From NCBI GenBank assembly GCA_902760755.1, contig CACWHK010000009.1, positions 22,740 through 86,739 of the forward strand: DNA of 64,000 nucleotides, written 5' to 3'. The position numbers and the translations under genes were made by a program. Shown here piece after piece: positions 25,735-36,400 of this stretch (position 1 is its first letter; every line of letters begins with the position of its first letter). The DNA is from an uncultured Lachnospiraceae bacterium (lineage in GTDB: Bacteria > Bacillota > Clostridia > Lachnospirales > Lachnospiraceae). The notes below the pieces were generated by a model. That model saw nothing but the letters and a program-made list of their open reading frames with translations. It had not been told where the DNA came from and ran no database searches.

Positions 25735-25763
25735 ATCATAGTTTGTTTTTGTATTTTTTACAA
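25735..25763 (-). promoter_or_regulatory. promoter of folP
   Basis: Minus strand TTGTAA, 17-base spacer, TATGAT, about 35 bases before the start codon. Confidence 0.7.
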
Positions 25764-25771
25764 CAAAGGAA

Positions 25772-25800
25772 TTGAATCAGCGTTCATTTTTTGGTAAAAT
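25772..25800 (+). promoter_or_regulatory. promoter of the decayed and intact GGDEF genes
   Basis: TTGAAT, 17-base spacer, TAAAAT, divergent from the folP promoter. It probably still drives the intact GGDEF gene at 26426, since the remnant between them is short. Confidence 0.7.
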
Positions 25801-25846
25801 CAAACTACGGGGGACTATACAGTTTTGATCTTATGGGGAGGCAAAA

Positions 25847-26416
25847 TTGAAAAGATTCTACTTTGTATGCCTTCTTTGTTTCGACATCCTGCTACTGGCA
25901 TCGCTTGCAGCTTCATTTATGGTTGATTATAAGACAAACGGCGCATCCGATTCCGTGGAGAATATCATCTCCGGCCGGGAGACAGCGGACGGCTCCGCAG
26001 TGCTTCTTGATGACCTGAAGCTAAAAAGACGACCGCTCCTTTGATATAACATGCAGGGTTCCGGCATCTACGGATCAGGGGACCGACCTTTCGTTGATCA
26101 GTACCAATATCAACTTCGAGGTTTTCGTGAATGACACGTCGGTCTATTCTTATTTCCCCACATTAGAAAAGATATATGGCTCAACCTACGGAAATGACGT
26201 ACACATCATTTCGCCTACGAAACCGGTGTGGAGCAGATGAACCAACAGATCCGGGAACATAACAGTAAGGATTTATCCCCTGTTCCCCTGCAGATTGCCT
26301 ACGGCATGTCAGTCTACCACTGCAGCAAAGGGAATCTCGAGGAGCAGGAACAGCTTGCCGACAGCCGTATGTACGAGCATAAGAAGCAGTTAAAACAAGG
26401 CACTACCGCCGGATAG
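25847..26416 (+). pseudogene. decayed membrane GGDEF gene
   Basis: Three reading blocks together look like a shrunken GGDEF protein. Block 1 (25847-26020, TTG start after GGGGAGGC) encodes a transmembrane helix (CLLCFDILLLASLAASF) and an extracellular start. An extra A in the AAAAA run near 26023 shifts the frame. Block 2 continues in another frame (26028-26220) with a beta-rich stretch resembling extracellular sensor domains (LISTNINFEVFVNDTSVYSYF). Block 3 (26228-26416) is the end of a GGDEF domain (LQIAYGMSVYHCS ... EQLADSRMYEHKKQ). The second transmembrane helix and the GGDEF active-site half are gone. It ends 9 bases before the intact GGDEF gene. Confidence 0.8.
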
Positions 26417-26425
26417 GAGTTGTGT

Positions 26426-28129
26426 ATGTTAACTATCTTGAAAAACACGTATCTTGAGTCGTCCAGGAAGTTTCATCGGATCATCCTGTTCTTCCTTGTG
26501 GCGTCCGTGGTCATTGCATACTTCACGGATGACGGAACCGACGTTAAGACCATGGTCTACTATCTCGTCCTCTGTGTGGCATGCTTTTGCTTTGACCTGT
26601 TCTACCAGCGTTACAGCCAGCGGCAGGAATACTACTCCGGCGTATACGTATATAAAGTTTTCGTATATCTCGGCGCGCTGATCGGAGGAGCCTTCATCGG
26701 CTCGATCCCGATCCCGGTTCTGGGAATGTTCCTGGTTTACGGTATCCTGATGATCTGCGAAAGCGTTCTTCTGAACGATGTATATGACATCATGATCACC
26801 TACCGCGATTATTTCTTCTTTACCACCATGCTGATGCTGGCTATGGTCCTGCCCTTCCGCGGACTCTTCGATAAATCCATCGCGATCCTGATCCTGGTTG
26901 CAGGTGCCTGCCTCTATCCGCTGGTTCATCTGCTCCGTCAGATCACGATCCAGAGTATGATCTACATGGATAAGCAGTACACAAACATCTTCTTCCGAAA
27001 CCTGGATGTTGAGGAAGAGAACTCCGGTCTGGTAGAGATGCAGCAGCGTCTTGAGGAAGTTAACGAAACCATCAACTATCAGAGGGTACAGTTAAATGAT
27101 GCACTGTCCGACCTGAAGAAGCGCAGCGAAGAAACCCACGCACTGATCGAGATCACATCTCACTTCACCTCCACCTTCGACCTGGCTGACAGCTTACAGT
27201 TCATGGTACAGAAGCTGGTAGAGCTGAAGAGCGCAAACATCTGCTGCTTCCTGGTCGAAAAGGACACCTGCCTGAACGAGGAGATCATTTTCGAGTCCTA
27301 CACCGACAAGAACTACGGACGGGAACGTCTGAAGAAGGAAACCTACCAGATCTTCGAAGAGTTCAAGAAGAGCGGTTCCCGCGATCCTCTGGTAATCTGC
27401 GATAATTACGATCAGTTCCTTCCCTACTTTGAACGTAGAGGCTGCTGTATCTCCGCGATCCCTGCATATGAGCAGGATCAGTTGTATGGCGTTATGGTGA
27501 TCGCAGGCGAGAAGTACGACTTCTTCTACGGAGGCTACGACTTCTACAAGACCACCATCGGTGATCTTACTACTGCGATGATCAAGGACCGGCTGTATCT
27601 TACAACCGAGGATATGGCAAAGAAGGATGGTCTTACCAAAATCTACAACCGTATCTACTTCAATCAGGTTTATCCGGATATGCTGAATTCAGCAAAGGAA
27701 AACGGCGGTACGATCTCCGTTCTCATGCTGGATATCGACCACTTCAAGAATGTAAATGATACCTACGGACATCTGGCCGGTGATGAGGCCATTCGCTCGG
27801 TGGCACGCTCCGACTGGGAAGTTGCAAAGAAGTACGGCGGTATGGCTGTCCGCTTCGGAGGCGAGGAGTTCCTCCTGATCCTTCAGGATACACCGTTGGA
27901 GAAGGCAAGAGAGATTGCTGCAGAGCTTCACGAGAAGATCCGTACCACCACGATCCATTTCGAAGATTACGAGATCAACATCAACACCAGCCTTGGTGTG
28001 GCAAACTACCCCACCACCGTACAGGATACGCAGCTTACGCTCGACCGTTCCGATAAGGCCATGTACTACGGCAAAACCCACGGCCGCGGCCGCATCATCG
28101 TGGACGGCGTCGACAACGTTGATCCGTGA
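26426..28129 (+). CDS. membrane GAF-GGDEF diguanylate cyclase
   Basis: 567-residue protein. Five or six hydrophobic helices (about residues 20-175) are followed by a short coiled coil (about 195-240), a GAF-like domain (about 240-385) and a C-terminal GGDEF domain. The active site looks complete: VLMLDIDHFKNVNDTYGHLAGD and RFGGEEF. No RxxD inhibitory site is visible. Expected to make c-di-GMP. ATG at 26426 with TAGGAG seven bases upstream; two in-frame codons before it (TTG at 26420) are unlikely starts. Directly downstream of the decayed GGDEF gene, suggesting an old cyclase pair. Terminator at 28160-28195. Confidence 0.93.
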   Translation: MLTILKNTYLESSRKFHRIILFFLVASVVIAYFTDDGTDVKTMVYYLVLCVACFCFDLFYQRYSQRQEYYSGVYVYKVFVYLGALIGGAFIGSIPIPVLGMFLVYGILMICESVLLNDVYDIMITYRDYFFFTTMLMLAMVLPFRGLFDKSIAILILVAGACLYPLVHLLRQITIQSMIYMDKQYTNIFFRNLDVEEENSGLVEMQQRLEEVNETINYQRVQLNDALSDLKKRSEETHALIEITSHFTSTFDLADSLQFMVQKLVELKSANICCFLVEKDTCLNEEIIFESYTDKNYGRERLKKETYQIFEEFKKSGSRDPLVICDNYDQFLPYFERRGCCISAIPAYEQDQLYGVMVIAGEKYDFFYGGYDFYKTTIGDLTTAMIKDRLYLTTEDMAKKDGLTKIYNRIYFNQVYPDMLNSAKENGGTISVLMLDIDHFKNVNDTYGHLAGDEAIRSVARSDWEVAKKYGGMAVRFGGEEFLLILQDTPLEKAREIAAELHEKIRTTTIHFEDYEININTSLGVANYPTTVQDTQLTLDRSDKAMYYGKTHGRGRIIVDGVDNVDP

Positions 28130-28159
28130 TAATCTTCGTCAAAACCCACAAGAACCAAC

Positions 28160-28195
28160 GAACCCCCACGGTTTCCTATCCGTGGGGGTTTTCAT
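28160..28195 (+). terminator. terminator of the GAF-GGDEF gene
   Basis: AACCCCCACGG pairs with CCGTGGGGGTT, followed by TTTTCAT. Confidence 0.85.
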
Positions 28196-28206
28196 ATGTT
28201 CCGGAG

Positions 28207-28419
28207 ACTAGTATAACTGATCTTAAATAACTCAACCGAATGCTTGCCCGCTTACACCGATAGCACGCCTCAAAAATCCTCGGCGTAGCCCGCTACGCCT
28301 GCGTTTTTTGAGGCGCACTAAATCCTCGGCGTAGCCCGCTACGCCTGCGTTTTTTGAGGCGCACTCTCGGGCAAGCGTTCGTCGCATTCGTCGAGTTATT
28401 TCGCGACAGTTACACTAGT
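28207..28419. repeat. 213-bp non-coding element with imperfect terminal inverted repeats
   Basis: The left end (28207-28236, ACTAGTATAACTG ... AAATAACTCAAC) matches the inverted right end (28390-28419), each end being ACTAGT plus TAACTG and AAATAACTC. Further inward, GCTTGCCC at the left pairs with GGGCAAGC at the right. The core holds a 45-bp direct repeat. No open frame or transposase: a MITE-like or large extragenic palindrome. Confidence 0.7.
28275..28365. repeat. 45-bp direct repeat, two copies one base apart
   Basis: 28275-28319 and 28321-28365 are identical. Each unit holds the small hairpin GGCGTAGC/GCTACGCC and ends with TTTTTTGAGGCGCACT; GCCTCAAAAA just before copy 1 pairs with TTTTTTGAGGC, so copies can fold alone or together. 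Confidence 0.85.
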
Positions 28420-28420
28420 G

Positions 28421-28518
28421 CACCGATAAACAGAGGGACATGGAGCACCGTCAAACAAAGGGCCCGGATAGTACGCCATGGGAAATGTCGTACTATCCGG
28501 GCCCTATGTTATCGGTGT
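28421..28518. repeat. nested palindrome with terminator-like core
   Basis: CACCGATAA (28421-28429) pairs with TTATCGGTG (28509-28517). Inside, GGGCCCGGATAGTAC (28460-28474) pairs with GTACTATCCGGGCCC (28490-28504). The tip repeats the mismatched CAT-loop-ATG module of the hairpins at 1651 and 17944. No T-tract follows, so termination is uncertain. The rest of 28519-28611 shows nothing recognisable. Confidence 0.7.
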
Positions 28519-28611
28519 GAAACCGCTACGTCGCGAACTGCAACGAGAGTGATGTTGCGCGTGAAACCTGTCCGTTAGGTTCTCATCTGCCTGCGTCTCT
28601 TTGGCTGACTC

Positions 28612-28652
28612 TCAAACAAAAAATCCCCCTGTGGAATTCCACAGGGGGATGG
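28612..28652 (-). terminator. terminator of tuf
   Basis: ATCCCCCTGTGG pairs with CCACAGGGGGAT, followed on the minus strand by TTTTTTGTTTG. It lies 19 bases after the stop codon. Confidence 0.9.
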
Positions 28653-28668
28653 ATATTAACGTTGTTGA

Positions 28669-29856
28669 TTACTCAACGATGGTTACAACGGATCCGGAAC
28701 CTACGGTTCTACCACCCTCACGGATAGCGAAACGAAGACCAGACTCCATTGCTACCGGATGAATCAGCTCGATGCTCATCTCTACGTTATCACCAGGCAT
28801 GCACATCTCGGTACCAGCCGGCAGGTTGCAGACACCTGTTACGTCGGTTGTACGGAAATAGAACTGCGGACGATAGTTGTTGAAGAACGGTGTATGACGA
28901 CCACCCTCGTCCTTGGTCAGTACGTAAACCTGAGCAGTAAACTTCTTGTGGCATGTTACAGAACCCGGCTTAGCCAGAACCTGTCCCTTTTCAACCTGAT
29001 CACGGTTGATACCACGAAGCAGAGCACCGATGTTATCACCAGCCTGTGCCTCGTCAAGGAGCTTACGGAACATCTCGATACCGGTTACTACGGTATTCAG
29101 CTTCTCTTCCTTGATACCAAGGATCTCAAGCGGATCGTTCAGGTGCAGTGTACCACGCTCTACACGACCGGTAGCAACGGTACCACGACCTGTGATGGTG
29201 AATACGTCCTCTACAGGCATCAGGAACGGCTTATCTGTATCACGCTCCGGAGTCGGGATGTAATCATCAACTGTCTGCATGAGCTCCATGATCTTGTCGC
29301 CCCACTCTCCTTCCGGATGCTCAAGTGCCTGCAGAGCAGAACCCTTGATGATCGGGCAACCTTCGAAACCGTACTCCTCAAGAGCCTCGGTTACTTCCAT
29401 CTCAACGAGCTCGATCAGCTCATCATCATCAACCATATCGCACTTGTTAAGGAATACGATGATGTACGGAACGTTTACCTGACGAGCGAGCAGGATGTGC
29501 TCTCTTGTCTGAGCCATAACGCCGTCGGTAGCTGCTACTACGAGGATAGCACCATCCATCTGTGCAGCACCTGTGATCATGTTCTTAACGTAGTCAGCAT
29601 GGCCCGGGCAGTCAACGTGAGCATAGTGACGATTCTCTGTCTCATACTCAACGTGTGCGGTAGAGATGGTGATACCACGCTCTCTCTCTTCCGGAGCCTT
29701 ATCGATGTTCGCGAAATCAACTGCTGCGTTACCGGCTACACGCTCGGAAAGTACCTTGGTGATAGCTGCTGTCAGAGTTGTCTTACCATGGTCTACGTGA
29801 CCGATGGTTCCGATGTTTACATGCGGTTTTGTTCTTTCGAATTTAGCCTTTGCCAT
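28669..29856 (-). CDS. tuf: translation elongation factor EF-Tu
   Basis: 395-residue GTPase that brings aminoacyl-tRNA to the ribosome. G-motifs are all present: GHVDHGKTT, the RGITI switch, [17 protein letters not shown] and SAL. The C-terminal barrels end [13 protein letters not shown] at 29856 with AAGGAGGAATTTTGAA in front; the longer frame upstream is leader sequence. It follows fusA by 156 bases but has its own strong promoter in that gap, and its own terminator, so it can be expressed separately from the str operon. Confidence 0.98.
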   Translation of the reverse strand: MAKAKFERTKPHVNIGTIGHVDHGKTTLTAAITKVLSERVAGNAAVDFANIDKAPEERERGITISTAHVEYETENRHYAHVDCPGHADYVKNMITGAAQMDGAILVVAATDGVMAQTREHILLARQVNVPYIIVFLNKCDMVDDDELIELVEMEVTEALEEYGFEGCPIIKGSALQALEHPEGEWGDKIMELMQTVDDYIPTPERDTDKPFLMPVEDVFTITGRGTVATGRVERGTLHLNDPLEILGIKEEKLNTVVTGIEMFRKLLDEAQAGDNIGALLRGINRDQVEKGQVLAKPGSVTCHKKFTAQVYVLTKDEGGRHTPFFNNYRPQFYFRTTDVTGVCNLPAGTEMCMPGDNVEMSIELIHPVAMESGLRFAIREGGRTVGSGSVVTIVE

Positions 29857-29920
29857 TTCAAAATTCCTCCTTAGAATATCTCCCCCAGTATCCTCGGGGT
29901 CGTTTTGCAACCTAAATGCA

Positions 29921-29949
29921 ATTATAGTAAAAAATGCCCATCATTTCAA
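29921..29949 (-). promoter_or_regulatory. tuf promoter
   Basis: Minus strand TTGAAA, 17-base spacer, TATAAT, between fusA and tuf, with a leader of about 58 bases. Confidence 0.8.
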
Positions 29950-30012
29950 GTATTTCTTTCAATACTCGTGGTATATTTTCCATCCATTCGGAAAATCTTC
30001 CGTCACACAGGA

Positions 30013-32166
30013 TTACTTACCTGCCTTTGTGGAAAGAACCTTCTCCTGAACGGACTTCGGGCACTGCTCGTAGCGCTCAAAGAACATGGAATAGTTACCA
30101 CGTCCCTGTGTTCTGGAACGAAGATCTGTAGAGTAGCCGAACATCTCTGCCAGCGGAACGTAAGCCTTTACAAGCTTACCGTTACCTACATCCTCCATAC
30201 CCTCAACACGGCCACGGCGGGAATTCAGGTCACCGATAACATCGCCCATGTAATCTGCGGGCATTGTAACCTCAACCTTCATGATCGGCTCAAGAAGTAC
30301 CGGATTACCCTTCTGCATAGCATCCTTGAACGCCATGGAACCTGCGATATGGAATGCCATTTCAGAAGAATCGACTTCATGGTAGGAACCGTCATATACA
30401 TTTGCGGATACACCGAGTACCGGGAATCCGCCAAGGATACCGGCCTGAGTAGCCTCTTCGATACCCTCGCTGATGGCCGGGATGTATTCCTTCGGAATGC
30501 TACCGCCGACTACAGTGGACTCAAACTTGTAAGTCTCCTCACCGTTCGGATCCATGGGCTCGAACTTAACCTTACAATGGCCGTACTGACCACGACCACC
30601 GGACTGCTTTACGTACTTGGAATCTACGTCTACAGCCTTTGTGAAGGTCTCCTTGTAGGATACCTGAGGTGCGCCGACATTTGCCTCAACCTTGAACTCA
30701 CGAAGCAGACGGTCTACGATGATCTCCAGATGGAGCTCGCCCATACCTGCGATGATGGTCTGACCGGTCTCAGCATTTGTATGTGTCTTGAAGGTCGGGT
30801 CCTCTTCTGCAAGCTTCTGCAGTGCATCAACCAGCTTGTCCTGACCATCCTTGGTCTTCGGCTCGATTGCGAGCTCGATAACCGGATCCGGGAACTCCAT
30901 GGACTCCAGGATTACCGGATGCTGATCATCACAGATGGTATCACCGGTTGTAGTATTCTTAAGACCGACAACGGCTGCGATATCACCGCAGTAAACCGTC
31001 GGGATCTCCTGTCTCTTGTTTGCATGCATCTGAAGGATACGTCCGACACGCTCCTTATGTCCCTTTGTTGCGTTCAGCACGTAGGAACCGGAATTCAGCT
31101 TACCGGAGTATACACGGATAAATGCAAGCTTACCAACGAACGGGTCTGTCGCGATCTTGAATGCAAGTGCGGAGAACGGCTCGTCGTCAGCAGACTTCTT
31201 TGTAAGCTCATTGCCCTGCAGATCCGTACCCTTGATGTCAGGGATATCGGTAGGTGCAGGCATAAACTCAACGACAGCATCCAGAAGCTTCTGGATACCC
31301 TTGTTCTGATGTGCGGAACCGCAGAGAACCGGAACGACACGCTCCTTCTCACCTGCCGGTGTATCGATGGCAGCACAGGTAGCTGCACGGAGAGCCTTCT
31401 TCAGCTGCTCAACCGACGGCTCCTCACCATCCAGATACATCATCATCAGTTCCTCATCATAATCGCAGCATGCCTCAACCAGCTCCGTATGGAACTTCTC
31501 AGCCTGCTCCTTCATATCATCCGGAATGTCGGTAATGGAGATATCCTCTCCCTTGGAATCATTGTAGATATAAGCCTTCATCTCGAAGAGGTCTACGATT
31601 CCCTGGAAGTAATCTTCCTTACCAATGGGGATGTTTACAACGACCGGCTTCTTGCCAAGACGTGTACGAATCTCATCTACGGTATTGTAGAAGTTTGCAC
31701 CGAGGATATCCATCTTATTGACGAATGCCATTCTCGGCACGTGATAGGTGTCCGCCTGACGCCATACATTCTCAGACTGGGGCTCAACACCGCCCTTAGC
31801 ATCGAACACACCGACAGCGCCGTCCAGTACACGCAGGGAACGTTCTACTTCGACAGTGAAGTCAACGTGGCCCGGAGTATCGATGATGTTGATACGATGC
31901 TCAAGCGCGCCCTTCTTCGGCTTTGTCTGCTCCTGCACAGTCCAGTGGCAGGTTGTTGCAGCGGAAGTGATGGTGATACCACGCTCCTGCTCCTGCTCCA
32001 TCCAGTCCATGGTGGCAGTGCCTTCGTAGGTCTCACCGATCTTGTAGTTTACACCTGTATAATAAAGAATTCTCTCAGTCAGAGTGGTCTTACCGGCATC
32101 GATGTGAGCCATGATACCGATATTACGAGTCTGCTCAAGAGGATATTCTCTTCCAGTTGCAGCCAA
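30013..32166 (-). CDS. fusA: translation elongation factor EF-G
   Basis: 717-residue translocase GTPase. G1 is [10 protein letters not shown]2 region [10 protein letters not shown]3 DTPGHVDF and G4 NKMD; domains II to V follow at normal length. The start is TTG at 32166: AAGGAGGAAAAAGCC precedes it and the next residues ([22 protein letters not shown]) match the family N-terminus, so this rare start codon appears real. Third gene of the rpsL-rpsG-fusA transcript, 39 bases after rpsG. Confidence 0.98.
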   Translation of the reverse strand: MAATGREYPLEQTRNIGIMAHIDAGKTTLTERILYYTGVNYKIGETYEGTATMDWMEQEQERGITITSAATTCHWTVQEQTKPKKGALEHRINIIDTPGHVDFTVEVERSLRVLDGAVGVFDAKGGVEPQSENVWRQADTYHVPRMAFVNKMDILGANFYNTVDEIRTRLGKKPVVVNIPIGKEDYFQGIVDLFEMKAYIYNDSKGEDISITDIPDDMKEQAEKFHTELVEACCDYDEELMMMYLDGEEPSVEQLKKALRAATCAAIDTPAGEKERVVPVLCGSAHQNKGIQKLLDAVVEFMPAPTDIPDIKGTDLQGNELTKKSADDEPFSALAFKIATDPFVGKLAFIRVYSGKLNSGSYVLNATKGHKERVGRILQMHANKRQEIPTVYCGDIAAVVGLKNTTTGDTICDDQHPVILESMEFPDPVIELAIEPKTKDGQDKLVDALQKLAEEDPTFKTHTNAETGQTIIAGMGELHLEIIVDRLLREFKVEANVGAPQVSYKETFTKAVDVDSKYVKQSGGRGQYGHCKVKFEPMDPNGEETYKFESTVVGGSIPKEYIPAISEGIEEATQAGILGGFPVLGVSANVYDGSYHEVDSSEMAFHIAGSMAFKDAMQKGNPVLLEPIMKVEVTMPADYMGDVIGDLNSRRGRVEGMEDVGNGKLVKAYVPLAEMFGYSTDLRSRTQGRGNYSMFFERYEQCPKSVQEKVLSTKAGK

Positions 32167-32205
32167 GGCTTTTTCCTCCTTATCTTAGTATCTGTCAGAC
32201 TCTGA

Positions 32206-32676
32206 TTAGAATCTGTAGTGTGCAAATGCCTTATTTGCTTCAGCCATGCGGTGCATCTCTTCTTTACGCTTTACAGATGCGCCCGTGTTGTTCGAAGCAT
32301 CGATCAGTTCGGATGCCAGACGCTCTTCCATGGTCTTCTCTGTTCTCTTGCGTGAGAAATCAGTCAGCCAACGGAGACCGAGTGCCTGTCTACGATCCGG
32401 ACGTACATCGATCGGCACCTGGTAAGTAGCACCACCGATACGGCGTGCCTTTACCTCAAGCAGCGGCATAACGTTGTTCATAGCCGCTTCAAATACCTCG
32501 ATCGGATCCTTGCCGGTCTGCTCTTTGATACGGTCAAATGCGCCGTATACGATCTTCTGTGCTACACCCTTCTTACCATCCAACATGATGTTGTTGATAA
32601 GACGCGTAACAACCTTGTTATTGTAAATCGGGTCCGCAAGTACGTCCCGCTTTACGATATGTCCTTTACGTGGCAC
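32206..32676 (-). CDS. rpsG: 30S ribosomal protein S7
   Basis: 156-residue primary 16S-rRNA-binding protein of the small-subunit head, a usual repressor of its own operon in other bacteria. N-terminus [22 protein letters not shown] and core [20 protein letters not shown] are typical. The start is GTG at 32676 with GGAGGGAAGAACC before it; this gives the standard length, while the longer upstream frame is not conserved. The 179-base gap to rpsL is large for this pair and has no gene; I see no clear promoter or terminator there. Confidence 0.97.
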   Translation of the reverse strand: MPRKGHIVKRDVLADPIYNNKVVTRLINNIMLDGKKGVAQKIVYGAFDRIKEQTGKDPIEVFEAAMNNVMPLLEVKARRIGGATYQVPIDVRPDRRQALGLRWLTDFSRKRTEKTMEERLASELIDASNNTGASVKRKEEMHRMAEANKAFAHYRF

Positions 32677-32855
32677 GGTTCTTCCCTCCTTAATAATCAT
32701 TAATTCGTAGGTACTCACAGTCTTCCTGCTTAAGATGCAGGTCATGTGTACGTGCTGCTATTGTATGATCAAATCATGCCATAACCAGCACAGACGAAAC
32801 TGCCCAACCTAACTACTGGCAGCCCCGCTTTTCGACAAACTGTGTATCGTATGGA

Positions 32856-33275
32856 TTACTTCGCATCCTTCGGACGCTTAGCACCATACTTGGAACGTGC
32901 CTGACGTCTCTTACCAACTCCTGCAGTATCAAGAGTACCACGGATGATGTGGTATCTGGTACCGGGAAGGTCACGTACTCTACCGCCGCGGATCAGAACA
33001 ACGGAGTGCTCCTGCAGATTGTGTCCCTCACCCGGGATGTAGCTTGTTACTTCTACACCGTTGGAAAGACGTACTCTGGCGATCTTACGGAGAGCGGAGT
33101 TCGGCTTCTTCGGAGTTGTTGTCTTAACAGCTGTACAAACACCTCTCTTCTGAGGAGCACTCTGCTGCATCGGCTTCTTCTTCAGAGAGTTGAAGCTTTT
33201 CTGCAGAGCCGGAGCTGTAGACTTCTTAACAGCAGTCTCTCTACCCTTTCTTACTAACTGGTTAAATGTAGGCAT
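32856..33275 (-). CDS. rpsL: 30S ribosomal protein S12
   Basis: 139-residue decoding-centre protein. The streptomycin-relevant loop is wild type ([13 protein letters not shown]), as is the second one (GGRVRDLPG). ATG at 33275 with AAGGAGGTGAAATC upstream. First gene of the rpsL-rpsG-fusA unit. Its promoter at 33365-33393 is a perfect consensus, so this unit is not dependent on rpoBC transcription. Confidence 0.98.
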   Translation of the reverse strand: MPTFNQLVRKGRETAVKKSTAPALQKSFNSLKKKPMQQSAPQKRGVCTAVKTTTPKKPNSALRKIARVRLSNGVEVTSYIPGEGHNLQEHSVVLIRGGRVRDLPGTRYHIIRGTLDTAGVGKRRQARSKYGAKRPKDAK

Positions 33276-33336
33276 GATTTCACCTCCTTCTTATATAAGC
33301 TCACGCCGAAGGGCCAGCCCCTTTCAGGCATGGCGA

Positions 33337-33361
33337 AAGGCATGCGATTTACGCATGCCTT
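33337..33361 (-). promoter_or_regulatory. stem-loop at the 5' end of the str mRNA
   Basis: AAGGCATGCG pairs perfectly with CGCATGCCTT around a 5-base loop, beginning about where the rpsL transcript should start. A 5'-terminal hairpin like this usually protects mRNA; other roles are open. Confidence 0.65.
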
Positions 33362-33364
33362 AAT

Positions 33365-33393
33365 ATTATATCCATATGGATTTGCCATGTCAA
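33365..33393 (-). promoter_or_regulatory. consensus promoter of rpsL-rpsG-fusA
   Basis: Minus strand TTGACA, 17-base spacer, TATAAT: both hexamers match consensus exactly. It lies about 65 bases after the rpoC stop codon; no terminator was found between them, so rpoBC read-through may add to expression. Confidence 0.92.
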
Positions 33394-33457
33394 GCAGTTT
33401 TTCTGATGACAACCGACGGAGTCTCACCGTCCGGTCCGGGAAGTCCTTCCTTACGGA

Positions 33458-36400
33458 TTACTCCTCCTCGCCGCTCTCCTCTGCTGCATCCTCTGCAGCC
33501 AGGGATTCATCGGATACCAGGCCTTCCGGAATATGATCATCCGATACCAGGCTGTCATCCGTAAACTCAGCACTGTCGCCAAGCTCCTCTGCTGTCTCAT
33601 CATCGTAGAGCATGGTCTCATCATCCAGTCCATCGATCTGATCCAGATACTCGGAATCCAGCTTTACGGAACGATACCGCTTCATACCGGTTCCTGCAGG
33701 GATCAGCTTACCGATCAGAACGTTCTCCTTCAGACCGATCAGGTCATCTGTCTTACCCTTGATTGCCGCATCCGTAAGTACACGGGTGGTCTCCTGGAAG
33801 GATGCTGCCGACAGGAAGCTGTTGGTAGCAAGGGAAGCCTTGGTGATACCCAGCAGTACCTGAGAAGCAACTGCCGGCTTCAGGCCGTCCTCTCCGAGGA
33901 TCTCATTGATCTCCTCCACATCCAGAACATCCACGAAGGTACCCGGTAAGTAATCGGAATCTCCGGAATCCTCAACCTTTGCCTTCTTCAGCATCTGACG
34001 TACGATGATCTCGATATGCTTATCGTTGATCTCAACACCCTGCAGACGATATACTCTCTGAACCTCACGGATCATGTAGTTCTGAACGGCTTCAACGCCC
34101 TTGATCTTCAGGATGTCATGCGGATTAACAGAACCCTCGGTCAGCTCATCACCGGCTTCGATCTTCTGTCCGTCCATAACCTTGATTCTGGAACCGTAGG
34201 GGATTCCGTAGGTTTTGGACTCACCATCCTCATCATTTGTTACGATGATCTCACGGATCTTACGCTGTGACTCGCTTGCATCCACGATCTTAACCGTACC
34301 GTCGATCTCGGAGATGATTGCAAGTCCCTTCGGCTTACGTGCCTCGAAAAGCTCCTCGACACGGGGAAGACCCTGTGTGATATCGCCACCGGCAACACCA
34401 CCGGTATGGAAGGTTCTCATGGTCAGCTGCGTACCAGGCTCACCGATGGACTGTGCAGCGATGATACCGACAGCCTCGCCGACCTGTACGGCCTGGCCTG
34501 TAGCCATGTTGGCACCGTAGCACTTCGCGCAGACGCCCAGGTGGCACTTGCAGGTAAGGATGGAGCGGATCTTCAGCTTCGCATCCTTGCGGGGAGCTCC
34601 GGTCTCCGGATCCGTGAACGGACGATCACTGATCGGATTTCCTTCCATGTCATTCTCAACACCGTACTTCATGATGTTATCAGCTCGCTTCGGTGTGATC
34701 ATGTGATTCTTCTTTACGAGCATATTTCCGTCTTTGTCGAAAATGCTCTCTGCAGCATATCTTCCCGTAATACGCTCCTGGAAGGTCTCGATCACTTCGT
34801 CGCCCTCGCGGAAGGTAAATACGTAGATACCCGGCTTCTTGTCCTGATCCTCGCAGCAGTCGGTCTCGCGGATGATCAGATCCTGAGATACGTCTACCAG
34901 ACGACGGGTCAGATAACCGGAGTCTGCGGTACGGAGCGCGGTATCGGAAAGACCCTTACGAGCACCGTGTGCGGAGATGAAGTACTCCAGTACGTCCAGA
35001 CCTTCACGGAAGTTGGACTTGATCGGAAGTTCGATGGTCTTACCGGTCGTATCCGCCATAAGTCCACGCATACCGGTCAGCTGCTTGATCTGCTGATCTG
35101 AACCACGGGCTCCGGAATCAGCCATCATGTAAATGTTATTGTAACGATCCAGTCCGTCAAGCAGGGCATTTGTCAGATCGGAGTCTGCCTTCTCCCAAAC
35201 CTTGATGACTGACTTGTAACGCTCTTCATCCGTAAGGAATCCGATATTGAAGTAGTCTGTGATGCGGTCCACCACATCCTGGGCATTGTCCAGGATCTCC
35301 TGCTTGTTGCCCGGAACAGTCATGTCGGCAACGGATACGGTGATACCACTCAGGGTGGAATACTTGTAACCGATGGCCTTCACATTATCCAGAACCTCAG
35401 CGGTCTTGGTAGCGCCATGGATGTTGATGCACTTATCCAGAATCTTCTTCAGCCACTTCTTACCAACGTGGAAGTTAACCTCCGGCTCCAGCACCTGGGT
35501 GCGGTCGGAACGATCCACGAAGCCCAGATCCTGCGGGATCACTTCGTTAAACAGAAGCTTACCGAGGGTGGTTGCAACGGTTCCGGTGATGGTCTCACCT
35601 GCCAGTGTTGCGGTACGCTCCACGTAGATCTTCTGCTGCAGGGTGATCTCCTGATTCTCATATGCAAGGATCGCACGGTTCATGTTCTTGAACCGACGTC
35701 CGATCATATCCTGTACCGTACTTACGATATTCTTGTAGTAGGTTACTCCGGACTTCTTAGACTGCTTCTTTACCACGCGGATGCGGATCTTGTCGGTCAG
35801 CTGAACTGTTCCGTTCTCAGCATCCTTCAGGATCTCTGCCACATTTCCGGGCTCATCGTCAGCCATGTAGGACTTAACGATCTCATCCTCTTCAAACGGT
35901 ACCTCACGATACCGGTCGTTGGTCAGATAATAGATACCCAGAACCATATCCTGTGAAGGAACGGATACAACACCACCGTCCGAAGGCTTCAGCAGGTTGT
36001 TCGGGGACAGCAGCAGGAAACGGCACTCTGCCTGTGCTTCCACGGAAAGCGGAAGGTGCACAGCCATCTGGTCACCATCGAAGTCGGCGTTGAACGCGGT
36101 ACATACCAGCGGGTGAAGCTTGATGGCCTTACCCTCGACCAGGATCGGCTCGAAGGCCTGAATACCCAGACGGTGAAGGGTAGGTGCACGGTTCAGCATA
36201 ACCGGATGCTCCTTGATGACATCCTCGAGGATATCCCAAACCTGAGGATCCAGACGCTCTACCTTCTTCTTTGCTGCCTTAATGTTATTTGCGATACCGC
36301 GTGCGGACAGCTCCTTCATAACGAAGGGCTTGAACAGCTCGATAGCCATCTCCTTCGGAAGACCGCACTGATAGATCTTCAGCTCCGGTCCTACGACGAT

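Noticed and set aside
28275-28365. CRISPR-like repeat
   Set aside because: Only two units one base apart, no spacers and no cas genes; it is a direct duplication.
28354-28578. Small plus-strand open frame in the repeat-rich spacer
   Set aside because: Runs through palindromic repeats; an Arg/Thr-rich translation without family resemblance.
29905-32205. Long open frame on the plus strand opposite fusA (766 codons)
   Set aside because: Fully antisense to a clear EF-G gene; composition (Leu, Cys, Thr, His rich) is that of a reverse reading of a coding sequence, with no ribosome binding site or family match.
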